Positions 1-6,119 of a stretch of 6,645 nucleotides of DNA are shown here, piece by piece. The stretch spans positions 1 through 6,645 of the forward strand of contig CABQXG010000074.1 of NCBI GenBank assembly GCA_902468045.1. The letters are read 5' to 3'. Below the pieces are notes generated by a model. The model searched no databases and was not told the DNA's origin. It worked only from the letters and a program-made list of their open reading frames with translations. The first letter of the stretch is position 1, and each line of letters starts with the position of its first letter. Origin of the DNA: an uncultured Collinsella sp. (lineage in GTDB: Bacteria > Actinomycetota > Coriobacteriia > Coriobacteriales > Coriobacteriaceae). Position numbers and translations under genes: made by a program.

Positions 1-10
1 GAGGGTAAAA

Positions 11-937
11 ATGCCAATCGGTATCAATGGAGAATCGCTTTTCTGCGATTACTACTCGCAATGGATTAGCGTCTACAAAGAAGGAGCCATCCGTGAGGTC
101 ACCATGGGAAAGTACCGGCTCACGCAGTCTTGGCTTGCCAAGCTGATTCCAGACCTCAAGATAAAAGATCTCGACCGGACCTCGTACCAGCAGCTCATCA
201 ATGGTTACGCAGAACACCACGAGCGCCAGACAACCATGGACTTCCACCATCAGCTTAAGGGGGCGATCCTTGATGCAGTTGACGAAGGGCTCATTCCCCG
301 TGACCCTACGCGCAAGGCCATCATCAAAGGGAAACAGCCGCGGGCGAAAAAGATCAAGTATCTCAACCAGTTTGAGCTTCATGCCATGCTCGGCGACCTT
401 GATTTATCAGGCGGGCCGAGTTGGGATTGGCTTATTCTGATAGTCGCTAAAACGGGCCTGCGCTTCTCCGAGGCCCTTGGGCTTACTCCCGAAGACTTCG
501 ACTTCGCCCATCAAACGCTCTCGGTGAACAAGACCTGGGATTACAAGAACGGTGGCGGATTCGTCCCCACGAAAAACGCCTCATCGATGCGAAAGGTTCA
601 ACTCGACTGGCAACTCATCATGCAACTTTCTGGACTGCTCAAAGACCTTCCGCCGACCGAGCCCATATTTGTGAAGGGAAAGGTCTATAACTCGACGGCT
701 AACAGCGTTTTGGCGCGCCACTGCAAAAATGTTGGCGTGCCCACCATATCCGTCCATGGACTGCGGCATACGCACGCATCACTTCTACTGTTCGCCGGTG
801 TCTCTATCGCCAGCGTGTCCCGAAGGCTCGGCCATGCAAGCATGACCACCACTCAGGAAACCTATCTGCACGTCATTCAAGAGCTCGAGAACAAGGACAT
901 TGACATCGTCATGAGGGCTCTTTCGACTCTAATTTAA
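11..937 (+). CDS. Tyrosine recombinase (phage-integrase family), probable hsdS-shuffling invertase
   Basis: A 308-residue site-specific recombinase that cuts and rejoins DNA through a covalent phosphotyrosine intermediate. The N-terminal part (about residues 8-100) is the helical core-binding domain and residues 115-300 are the catalytic domain. All key residues are visible: R151 in TGLRFSEAL, a probable K188, H249 and R252 in HGLRH, H275 in LGHASM, and the nucleophile Y285 in QETYLHV. The ATG at 11 follows GAGGG at 1-5 with about 5 nt spacing. The length is normal and the gene looks intact. It converges on the hsdS fragment, sharing the bases TTAA at 934-937, with no room for a terminator between them. 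Recombinases next to hsdS in known type I loci (PsrA/CreX-like in streptococci) invert hsdS segments to change methylation specificity. That role is inferred from position here. A remnant mobile-element integrase is the alternative. Confidence 0.93.
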   Translation: MPIGINGESLFCDYYSQWISVYKEGAIREVTMGKYRLTQSWLAKLIPDLKIKDLDRTSYQQLINGYAEHHERQTTMDFHHQLKGAILDAVDEGLIPRDPTRKAIIKGKQPRAKKIKYLNQFELHAMLGDLDLSGGPSWDWLILIVAKTGLRFSEALGLTPEDFDFAHQTLSVNKTWDYKNGGGFVPTKNASSMRKVQLDWQLIMQLSGLLKDLPPTEPIFVKGKVYNSTANSVLARHCKNVGVPTISVHGLRHTHASLLLFAGVSIASVSRRLGHASMTTTQETYLHVIQELENKDIDIVMRALSTLI

Positions 938-1566
938 CCTGTATCAGCAAACCGTGGCTCACGCTGATGAAGGGTGATGAGGTTAGCGAGATGGAGGAAA
1001 ACCAATCCGACAGCCTCCTGTTCGCGCATGGAGGGCATCAAGAGAACAACACCGGCTAAGGTATCCTGCGACACATTGATATGTTGAGCACCCTGAGCTC
1101 TGTGAGTAATTTGCTCGCGAATAAAAGAGGAGCCAAGAAGATATTTAATGAAAATGGGGTTATATTCATCGACTTTTTTACCTCTTATCACGAATCCTCC
1201 GAAAGCGGATGGAACATGCTGGTCAAGATACACGTTCGACGTTCCGGCATCTTCCTGATTTTCCGAGCTGCGCTGAAACAGTACATCACCGTACTCAACA
1301 CAATAGCGGCTAGCTTCTTCGTAATTCAGGCGAGCTTTGCCCCTTACTGTCTCGTGCGTAATGAATTCATCATCAAGAACATCCATGACACTGATAAGCG
1401 GAATCCCGCTTCCAAATGATTCGCTGGAGCCATTAAAACCATTTTGGAAAAGAAGCAGTTCCCCCAACTTACGCTGTTCCCAAGTTGAAACGAGGGGACG
1501 CATGGTCGCATGCATCCCCTCAGATAGACAAACTTTCGATTTCGCCTGTTCAAAAAAGCCGCTCAT
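934..1566 (-). CDS. hsdS: Type I restriction-modification specificity subunit, half-length (single TRD)
   Basis: HsdS directs the HsdM2/HsdR2 complex to its DNA target. This copy has 210 residues, against about 400 for a usual HsdS, and carries one target-recognition domain (about residues 38-175). The TRD follows the conserved TWEQRKLGEL (28-37), contains YGDVLFQR and HINVSQDTL, and is followed by the central conserved segment PSMREQ...ANLITLHQRE (178-203). The homology stops there and PRFADTG plus a TAA ends the protein. Its ATG overlaps the hsdR stop as ATGA, so translation is probably coupled, and no good Shine-Dalgarno lies upstream. The leader of about 27 residues before TWEQRKL does not resemble a normal HsdS N-terminus and contains the 1492-1521 dyad. 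The TRD part is clearly more AT-rich than hsdR, as is common for exchanged specificity cassettes. It may act as a half-subunit that dimerises, or be one cassette of a shuffling set. Confidence 0.88.
   Translation of the reverse strand: MSGFFEQAKSKVCLSEGMHATMRPLVSTWEQRKLGELLLFQNGFNGSSESFGSGIPLISVMDVLDDEFITHETVRGKARLNYEEASRYCVEYGDVLFQRSSENQEDAGTSNVYLDQHVPSAFGGFVIRGKKVDEYNPIFIKYLLGSSFIREQITHRAQGAQHINVSQDTLAGVVLLMPSMREQEAVGLVFLHLANLITLHQREPRFADTG
1492..1521. repeat. 13-bp inverted repeat with 4-bp centre, candidate recombinase site
   Basis: The left arm GAGGGGACGCATG (1492-1504) and right arm CATGCATCCCCTC (1509-1521) are reverse complements at 12 of 13 positions around GTCG. Read as 11-bp arms around an 8-bp centre, this has the size and symmetry of a tyrosine-recombinase core site. 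It lies inside the 5' part of hsdS, just before the codons for TWEQRKLGEL, where the reading frame changes from non-HsdS-like to HsdS-like sequence. No second copy was found in the window. Use as a crossover site is inferred. It could instead be an mRNA hairpin affecting hsdS translation. Confidence 0.5.
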
Positions 1567-2204
1567 TCGTCGATGTCGAAGCCGCCTTCCAGGATGAACT
1601 TCTTCAACAGCGCCGCCGCACGGGTGTTCACCTTGAAAAGAGAAAGCGTCTTGCCTTCCTTCTGCTCAAAGAAGGCCTTGGCGCGCGTCTTGTCCACCGA
1701 GTCCTTCAAATCGTCGAAGCGCCCGAACTCGTTAATGTTCGATTCCGTCAGGTCAAGCGCGGCCATGGTGTCAAGCAGCTCGCCGTCTATGCCGAGCGCC
1801 TCGACGATTCGCTCGACTTGAGCGTTTTTCGCCTTGCGGGCATAGGACGTGATGTAATCCCTCAACGTCTTGCCGTCTTCCAGGGCGACGTCCCCTCGCT
1901 CGACATCGTGAAGGAACAGCTCGGCGAAGCGCTGGTCATCCTGGCTTAGGGACGCGAACGATCGGTGGAGCTCCTCGCGCGCGGCGGCAAGACCCTCGTC
2001 GTCCTGCTCAAGGCATTTCAGCCACTTCTCGAAGTTCGCGTTCATGTAGTCGCTGTCTATGAGCCCCGTGTCGATCTCGGTTATATGACCATCGAGCTCG
2101 TAGGGCGCTTCGGGCGCGTCGCCAAGCCCGCCCCCTCCTGCGAACAACTCCTTGTAGCGCTGCACGAGAATGAGATAGGTCCGCTCGTCGATGACCGGTT
2201 GCAC
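1563..2204 (-). CDS. hsdR: HsdR C-terminal segment, downstream of an in-frame amber stop
   Basis: This stretch encodes the C-terminal helical domain of a type I restriction subunit, which in the family docks HsdR onto the methylase core. It holds the conserved run DERTYLILVQRYKELF and GGGG, then ELDGHITEIDTGLIDSDYMN, and ends in GFDIDE with a TGA. It is in the same frame as the upstream hsdR part, and the 13 codons between the UAG and the GTG at 2204 are also open and coding-like. The 213-residue coordinate therefore marks only the first possible restart (GTG). The nearest purine-rich stretch (GAGGGG) is about 13 nt before that GTG, a poor start context. It is more likely reached by UAG readthrough, or is the silent tail of a recently broken gene, than a separate protein. 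Its stop overlaps the hsdS start as ATGA. Confidence 0.85.
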   Translation of the reverse strand: MQPVIDERTYLILVQRYKELFAGGGGLGDAPEAPYELDGHITEIDTGLIDSDYMNANFEKWLKCLEQDDEGLAAAREELHRSFASLSQDDQRFAELFLHDVERGDVALEDGKTLRDYITSYARKAKNAQVERIVEALGIDGELLDTMAALDLTESNINEFGRFDDLKDSVDKTRAKAFFEQKEGKTLSLFKVNTRAAALLKKFILEGGFDIDE

Positions 2205-2243
2205 GAAGAAGGACTTGCCCCTCGTCTCGCCTTCTTCCGGCTC

Positions 2244-2246
2244 CTA
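2244..2246 (-). other. In-frame UAG codon interrupting hsdR
   Basis: On the minus strand the codons read ...TCC GAG TTT GAG TAG GAG CCG GAA GAA... The frame from the start at 4763 to the TGA at 1563 is uninterrupted apart from this codon, giving 1067 codons including both stops. A full-length HsdR of about 1,000-1,080 residues would need it to be sense. It falls in the acidic linker between the helicase/helical part and the C-terminal docking domain. A single substitution from TGG, CAG, GAG or AAG would create it, and there is no frameshift. Assembly error, a recent nonsense mutation and translational readthrough are all possible. Confidence 0.9.
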
Positions 2247-4763
2247 CTCAAACTCGGAGGTGTCCTGCTCCCATGTGAAGCCCTGCACCTTCGCGGCCTC
2301 GAGGAACTCGCTGAGCTCAACGAACTCCTTTGCGAACTTGCGCCTGGCTTCCTGCGATGCGGGGAGCTTGGAGAGGTCTCCTACGCCAGCTGCTTCGAAG
2401 ACCATGAGTATCTCCTGAAGGCGCGCGTCCATCAACGCGATATTCTCCGGCAGCTTCTGGACAAACATGTCGAGCGGTCGGTCTCCCGAATATAGCTTCA
2501 CTGCCGCTTCGATATAGCCCTTCATGGTGTGGGGATGACGGTAATACCGGATCGTGCCGAAGGGCTTGTCGGGGCCGAACAGGCGATTCGTGCGGCTGAA
2601 CGCCTGGATGATGCTCTCGTAGTCGATGACCTTGTCGAGGTAGAGCGTGTTGAGCCATTTGGAGTCAAAGCCCGTGAGCATCTGGTCCACTACGATGAGC
2701 AGGTCGATACGAGAGTCGCGGTTGGAGTCGACGTTGACGTAGGGCTTCTTGTGAGACAGGCGCGCCGAGATATCCCTCTTCATGGCGGGCCAGGGGGGGA
2801 TGGTGAACTCCTGGCCATATGCCTTGTTGTAGTCTTCTATGAGCTCGACCAGGGCATCTTCCTTCACCGTAGAGCCGGCTTTGTTGTCAATGCTCGGGTC
2901 GAAAAGGGCGGTCACCTTCATCTGCGGGGCGCGTTCCTTGAAGGCTCGGTAATAGTCGATCGCCTCCGGGATGGAGCTCGTCGCCAAGATTGCATGGAAC
3001 TTATTGCCGTGGGAGAGCACCGGGAAACGGCGCAGGATGTCCTCTACGACCTTTTCGTGGTGCGGAGTGCCGGGCCAGTATTGGGCGCGGGTGAGGAAAT
3101 CCTCGATGCCCTTGATGTGGTTGCCGGCGCTGTCGACCATCGGTCCCATGGGGACCTTTGCCGAGTCCATATAGTAGTAGAAGACCTTGCTCTTTCGATC
3201 GTCGAAGATGGCTTCGGCTACTGTTGCGGCTTTCGCTTGCTCTAGGGCGACCGCTTCGCGCACGTCGTGGTCGTCGAAGGTCGTCACCATATATGGGTCG
3301 AAGCCCAGGACGTTGCCGTCGCGGATGCCGTCTGCGATGCTGTAACGGTGCAGACACTCGCCGAACACCATGGCGGTAGTGGAGCCCTTCTTCTGGTTCT
3401 CGTCGAGAATCGGCGTACCTGTGAAGCCGAAGAACAGCGCGTTGGGGAACGCGCGGCGTATGTCCTGGAGCATCTCGCCGAAGGTGGAGCGGTGACACTC
3501 GTCGATGACGAACACGATCCGCTTGGAGGCCAGGCGGTTGAGTTCCGCCTGGGTGATTCTCCCCTCGCCGGCCTTCACGTTGCTCATCTTCTGGATAGAG
3601 GTCACGATGAGGCGGTTCTTGGGGTCGTCGCTCGCGAGCTTCGACTTCAGCACCTGCGTGTTCTCGGTCCCCTGCACGTCGTCGGCGTCGTCTGCGAACG
3701 CGCGGTACTCGGAGAGCGACTGCGTGCCCAGCTCGATGCGGTCCATGAGAAAGATCACCTTGTCGGCGTCGCGCGAGTCGGCTATGAGCTGGGCAGATTT
3801 GAAGCTCGTCATGGTCTTGCCGGAGCCGGTGGTATGCCATATGTAACCGCCGGGGCGCCCCGGGGCGCTGCTCTTGGGTCTCTCGTCCCATTTGCACCTG
3901 CGCACCTTGTCGGATATGGCGGAGGCTGCGTAGTACTGGTAGCTGCGCATAACTTTCAGGCAGCCGTCCGAACTGTCGGCCACGGTGTAGAAGCCAATGA
4001 GCTGGTGCGCCATTGGAATGGAAAGCAGAGTGGAGGTGAAGCGTTTCCATTCGTCGGTTCCGGGTTTATCGCCCGCGCAGACGGGCTCGTTGTTGAAGTC
4101 CTCCCAGTGGAAGAAGAAGTTGGGGTTGAACGCACCCGCTCCGGGGTTGGCGAAGTACAGCGCCTCGTCAGGGGTCATTCCCACGAAGATCTGCACCAGG
4201 CGGAAGAGTCCCGTGAACACGCCCTCGTGGGCATACTTCTCGATCTGACCAGTGGCCTGGCTGACGGGGATGCCGCTGCGCTTGAGCTCGATATGGATGA
4301 CCGGCATGCCGTTGATGAGCAGGCACAGGTCTCCACGACGGTCGTTCAGGATCTTGTTCTTCGCAGGATAGACCGGCTGCTGAGCTATCTGATAGCGGCT
4401 CTGGCCGGCTGCGATCTCCTGCCGATCATAAATCTTCAGGCTCACCTCCTTGCCCAGGTGAAGCGCGTCGTCGGGGTTGTCGCGCGTGACGGCGACGGTC
4501 TTTCCGTTGATAAACCCGTTGAGTGCGAGTGGGGTCTTGAGCGTTTCGATTTGTTCGATGACCTGCGCCATCTCGCCCTGGGTGAGCGGGCAGCCGTTCA
4601 GACGGTCTATGTCGGCGTTGTTCTGGAACAGAATCTTCGCCCAGTTGTCGATGAGGTCCTGCTCGGTGGGATAGCGAAGCACACCTCCCGCGTCGTCCCA
4701 GCCGTGCTGCTTCAGCACGGTTATGACCGCTTCTTCGAACGAAGCCTCTTTATCGAAAACCAT
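2244..4763 (-). CDS. hsdR: Type I restriction enzyme R subunit (nuclease-translocase), truncated by UAG
   Basis: HsdR translocates DNA with ATP and cleaves far from unmodified target sites. Counting from the ATG at 4763, the 839-residue product has an N-terminal PD-(D/E)xK nuclease (D145 in GDLCLL, E159 and K161 in IELK). The SF2 motor follows: Walker A GSGKT (313-317), DECH box (421-424), TGTP motif III (448-451), motif V DQMLTGFDS (693-701) and motif VI QAFSRTNR (720-727). It then enters the helical region and stops at a UAG, lacking the C-terminal docking domain encoded beyond. The ATG at 4763 was preferred over the GTG at 4781 because ATAGGT lies about 6 nt upstream, while the GTG has no ribosome site. 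The protein then begins MVFDKEASFEEAV, as in relatives. hsdS follows after the 3' part of the gene and no hsdM is between them. The truncated form is expected to be inactive in restriction. Confidence 0.93.
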   Translation of the reverse strand: MVFDKEASFEEAVITVLKQHGWDDAGGVLRYPTEQDLIDNWAKILFQNNADIDRLNGCPLTQGEMAQVIEQIETLKTPLALNGFINGKTVAVTRDNPDDALHLGKEVSLKIYDRQEIAAGQSRYQIAQQPVYPAKNKILNDRRGDLCLLINGMPVIHIELKRSGIPVSQATGQIEKYAHEGVFTGLFRLVQIFVGMTPDEALYFANPGAGAFNPNFFFHWEDFNNEPVCAGDKPGTDEWKRFTSTLLSIPMAHQLIGFYTVADSSDGCLKVMRSYQYYAASAISDKVRRCKWDERPKSSAPGRPGGYIWHTTGSGKTMTSFKSAQLIADSRDADKVIFLMDRIELGTQSLSEYRAFADDADDVQGTENTQVLKSKLASDDPKNRLIVTSIQKMSNVKAGEGRITQAELNRLASKRIVFVIDECHRSTFGEMLQDIRRAFPNALFFGFTGTPILDENQKKGSTTAMVFGECLHRYSIADGIRDGNVLGFDPYMVTTFDDHDVREAVALEQAKAATVAEAIFDDRKSKVFYYYMDSAKVPMGPMVDSAGNHIKGIEDFLTRAQYWPGTPHHEKVVEDILRRFPVLSHGNKFHAILATSSIPEAIDYYRAFKERAPQMKVTALFDPSIDNKAGSTVKEDALVELIEDYNKAYGQEFTIPPWPAMKRDISARLSHKKPYVNVDSNRDSRIDLLIVVDQMLTGFDSKWLNTLYLDKVIDYESIIQAFSRTNRLFGPDKPFGTIRYYRHPHTMKGYIEAAVKLYSGDRPLDMFVQKLPENIALMDARLQEILMVFEAAGVGDLSKLPASQEARRKFAKEFVELSEFLEAAKVQGFTWEQDTSEFE

Positions 4764-4813
4764 AGCAAAACCTATCTGCACAATTGCAAAAAGCGCATTT
4801 AACTGTTCCGAAC

Positions 4814-4819
4814 ATTATA
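4814..4819 (-). promoter_or_regulatory. Consensus -10 box of the hsdR promoter
   Basis: The minus strand reads TATAAT, a perfect sigma-70-type -10 hexamer, about 50 nt before the hsdR ATG. Initiation near 4807 would give a leader of about 44 nt. There is no good -35 hexamer at 17 bp (CCCGGG is found there), so the promoter may be weak or need an activator. The adjacent dyad at 4852-4874 fits that. Confidence 0.55.
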
Positions 4820-4851
4820 GGTCACGCGGCAATTTCCCCGGGATGGCTCAA

Positions 4852-4874
4852 GCCCATTACAGTCTGTAATAGGC
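4852..4874. promoter_or_regulatory. 23-bp dyad upstream of hsdR, putative operator
   Basis: The arms GCCCATTACAG (4852-4862) and CTGTAATAGGC (4864-4874) are reverse complements at 10 of 11 positions around a central T. The inner ATTACAG/CTGTAAT is perfect. The centre lies about 56 bp upstream of the predicted hsdR start and the site sits outside any credible gene. This looks like the binding site of a dimeric regulator, with activator spacing relative to the poor -35. The regulator is unknown. The spacing differs from the CopY-type box TACA-N2-TGTA by one base. Confidence 0.5.
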
Positions 4875-4976
4875 CATCGATAAATTTCTATGGCGGGCAT
4901 TCGGCGCATTGCCTACGATACGGGCAAGCCCCGAGGGGCCGCCGATCAGGTGCCTCCGGATGGCCGTCTGCCCCCC

Positions 4977-5054
4977 TTACCTCCCCTCCGCCTTCAGCTT
5001 TAGCAGCAGGTCGCCCAGCTTGGGGCACTTGCTAGAAAGGCGCGTCTGGGCTCG
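4977..5054 (-). other. Coding-like in-frame continuation after the exonuclease UAG
   Basis: Directly after the exonuclease UAG (5055-5057), the same frame stays open for 25 codons to a TAA at 4977-4979. Third positions are mostly G or C, as in the real genes here. The last 17 residues would be KCPKLGDLLLKLKAEGR, a plausible helical protein end. It is either a readthrough extension, the remnant of a longer exonuclease truncated by a nonsense change, or chance. Apart from this, the hsdR promoter and its dyad, the 4764-5054 gap holds only a short GC-rich dyad at 4928-4939 (GCCCC-GA-GGGGC) with no U tract. Confidence 0.3.
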
Positions 5055-5711
5055 CTAGCCCATCCCCCACCGCTGGCGGACTTCCTGGGCGCGCGGGCTC
5101 ACACGGTAGTCCTCGTCCATCACCTGCTTGAGCAACTTGGCGGTGACGTGCGCATCGGCCAGGGCACTGTGGGCGGGACCCGTCGACTCGTCGAACTCGA
5201 TGCCAAACCACGTCGCTGCGTCACTCAAAGAGACGCGCCCGTGGCTGCCCACTTCCATGATCGAGGTGTAAAAAGCCTGCAGGTCGGCCCAGTCCGTAGG
5301 AAATGCGGAAAGGTCGATGTGCTTTGCCTGACATTCGGTCAAAAGCTGTCGACGGTCCGTCCCGCTCCAGCAAACCACCTGGGCGGAGTAGCGACCGATC
5401 CAATCGTAGAGCCTTTTGATCACCATGCAGAGCGGATCGGCCATCGCGGTGTCCACAGCCGATATCCCTGTGAGCTCGCGGACGGGATACGCAACGCCTT
5501 CGGTAAATTCTGTCTGCACAAACTGCGAGAACTCACCCATAACGTTGCCGTGGTAATCGAGCTTGACGGCGCCGGCCTCAATAATCTCATTGCGCAGCCC
5601 ACGGCGCTGGCGCTGCTTTGGCACCGGCGCAAACTCAAAGTCCAGCACAATCTGGCGCGCAAAGTTCGTCGTATCGATGGCCGAGATACCCGGCGTCTTT
5701 TCAGCTGGCAC
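5055..5711 (-). CDS. DEDDh-family 3'-5' exonuclease (KapD/ERI-1-like)
   Basis: A 218-residue member of the DnaQ-like RNase H-fold exonucleases, which remove nucleotides from 3' ends of DNA or RNA with two metal ions. ExoI is IVLDFEFAP with D24 and E26, followed by NEIIEAGAVKLD, typical of the KapD/ERI-1 group. ExoII is VCWSGTDRRQL with D119. ExoIII is GPAHSALADAH with H181 and D186, the DEDDh signature. PVRELTGIS (about 76-84) is another family hallmark. All catalytic residues are present. Translation starts at a GTG preceded by GGAGAAAGG, with AAAGG 8 nt from the start. It is divergent from the small peptide gene and the shared gap holds a LexA-like box about 155 bp upstream. The substrate (RNA or DNA) cannot be told from sequence. 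A coding-like frame continues past its UAG. Confidence 0.9.
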   Translation of the reverse strand: MPAEKTPGISAIDTTNFARQIVLDFEFAPVPKQRQRRGLRNEIIEAGAVKLDYHGNVMGEFSQFVQTEFTEGVAYPVRELTGISAVDTAMADPLCMVIKRLYDWIGRYSAQVVCWSGTDRRQLLTECQAKHIDLSAFPTDWADLQAFYTSIMEVGSHGRVSLSDAATWFGIEFDESTGPAHSALADAHVTAKLLKQVMDEDYRVSPRAQEVRQRWGMG

Positions 5712-5858
5712 GGTCAGGGCCTTTCTCCGTCAACTGCCGCTCGTTACATAGGCGGCTACATTGCCGTAAGGATAGGAACCCGTGCGGACATGAAATCGCA
5801 CAGCACGGCTTTCCGGCATCCTTGCGTAAAGCCACACTTTGAGAGAATCGTGTCACTG

Positions 5859-5887
5859 TTATTAACGAACATATATTCGTATTTATA
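5859..5887 (+). promoter_or_regulatory. Possible promoter for the small peptide gene
   Basis: TTATTA (5859-5864) and TTTATA (5882-5887) are spaced by 17 bp, with the LexA-like box filling the spacer, the usual position for SOS repression. The predicted start near 5894 would give a leader of about 76 nt before the ATG at 5970. Both hexamers are imperfect. The TTTATA/TATAAA block could also serve as a -10 for the divergent exonuclease, with the box just downstream of it. Confidence 0.4.
5866..5879. promoter_or_regulatory. LexA (SOS) box
   Basis: CGAACATATATTCG matches the Bacillus/Actinobacteria SOS box CGAAC-R-N-R-Y-GTTYG at every position except one (A for G in the right half). The symmetry extends one base further on each side (ACGAA/TTCGT). 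It lies in the divergent gap between the exonuclease and the small peptide gene and could govern either or both. LexA binding is inferred from the motif only. Confidence 0.6.
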
Positions 5888-5934
5888 GCAGTACTTTGAT
5901 AGAATTGCAGTTGTTGACAGCAGTTCCATGTGCC

Positions 5935-5969
5935 GGGCAGCGCCCTCCATGCGACGGGAGGTGATGCCC
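5935..5969 (+). promoter_or_regulatory. Leader hairpin sequestering the ribosome site
   Basis: In the predicted leader, GGGCA (5935-5939) pairs with TGCCC (5965-5969), and CCTCC (5944-5948) pairs with the Shine-Dalgarno core GGAGG (5957-5961). The result is a two-part stem with a small internal loop and an 8-nt loop. The stem ends at the base before the ATG at 5970, so ribosome access would depend on opening it. Such masking is a hallmark of type I toxin messages. Folding was judged by eye. Confidence 0.5.
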
Positions 5970-6095
5970 ATGACCGATCTAACTGATTTCGTGAAGCTCC
6001 TGACCGCTTTGGTCTCGCTCCTCACGGCGCTTATCGGACTTACCGAGGCACTCAAGCAGCGTACGAAGCAGAAAAAGAGGGGCCGACGCCACTAA
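5970..6095 (+). CDS. 41-residue hydrophobic peptide with polybasic tail, TisB-like toxin candidate
   Basis: This small gene starts at an ATG 6 nt after a strong GGAGGTG. The peptide has a short acidic N-terminus (MTDLTDF), a hydrophobic stretch able to cross or lie on a membrane (LLTALVSLLTALIGL, about residues 10-24), and a C-terminus rich in lysine and arginine ending KKRGRRH. Size, single hydrophobic helix and charged tail match membrane-acting type I toxins such as TisB, Ldr or Fst. The resemblance is in character, not a recognised family match. Upstream in-frame ATGs at 5928, 5949 and 5964 exist, but only 5970 has proper ribosome-site spacing. An SOS box, a long leader with a masked ribosome site and a terminator surround it. 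No antisense antitoxin promoter was convincingly seen. Alternatives are a holin-like remnant or a stress membrane peptide. The reading frame is likely real and the function uncertain. Confidence 0.65.
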   Translation: MTDLTDFVKLLTALVSLLTALIGLTEALKQRTKQKKRGRRH

Positions 6096-6119
6096 GGCAT
6101 TGACCCCTTAATCGAAGTA

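Noticed and set aside
943..968. Short inverted repeat ATCAGC/GCTGAT at the 3' end of hsdS as a terminator or crossover site
   Set aside because: The arms are only 6 bp, there is no U tract, and one arm simply encodes part of the conserved LHQRE segment.
1491..1898. CGAGGGGACG at 1491-1500 repeated inverted at 1889-1898 as a pair of recombination sites
   Set aside because: Only 10 bp are shared and the second copy lacks the other arm of the dyad and lies within conserved hsdR codons. Chance is sufficient.
2529..3245. 238-codon plus-strand frame, and a 349-codon minus frame at 3001-4050, within hsdR
   Set aside because: Both overlap the helicase domain in other frames. The second is rich in R, H and P, typical of an out-of-frame reading.
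3267..4802. 511-codon open frame on the plus strand opposite hsdR
   Set aside because: It is antisense to well-conserved hsdR motifs, has no recognisable domain, and is the usual by-product of GC-rich third positions on the other strand.
4784..5035. 83-codon plus-strand frame in the hsdR-exonuclease gap
   Set aside because: There is no ribosome site. It runs through the hsdR promoter and the dyad and has no recognisable features.
5148..5888. 246-codon plus-strand frame opposite the exonuclease, ending near the LexA box
   Set aside because: The minus-strand exonuclease has all its catalytic motifs. No ribosome site or domain supports the opposite frame, including its last 32 codons from 5789.
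5914..5919. Perfect TTGACA as the -35 of the small peptide gene
   Set aside because: No -10-like hexamer occurs 16-18 bp downstream; GCAGCG is at the expected place.
5756..6055. 99-codon minus-strand frame across the small peptide gene and its promoter
   Set aside because: There is no ribosome site and the composition is not protein-like. It is explained as the antisense of the 5970-6095 gene and its leader.
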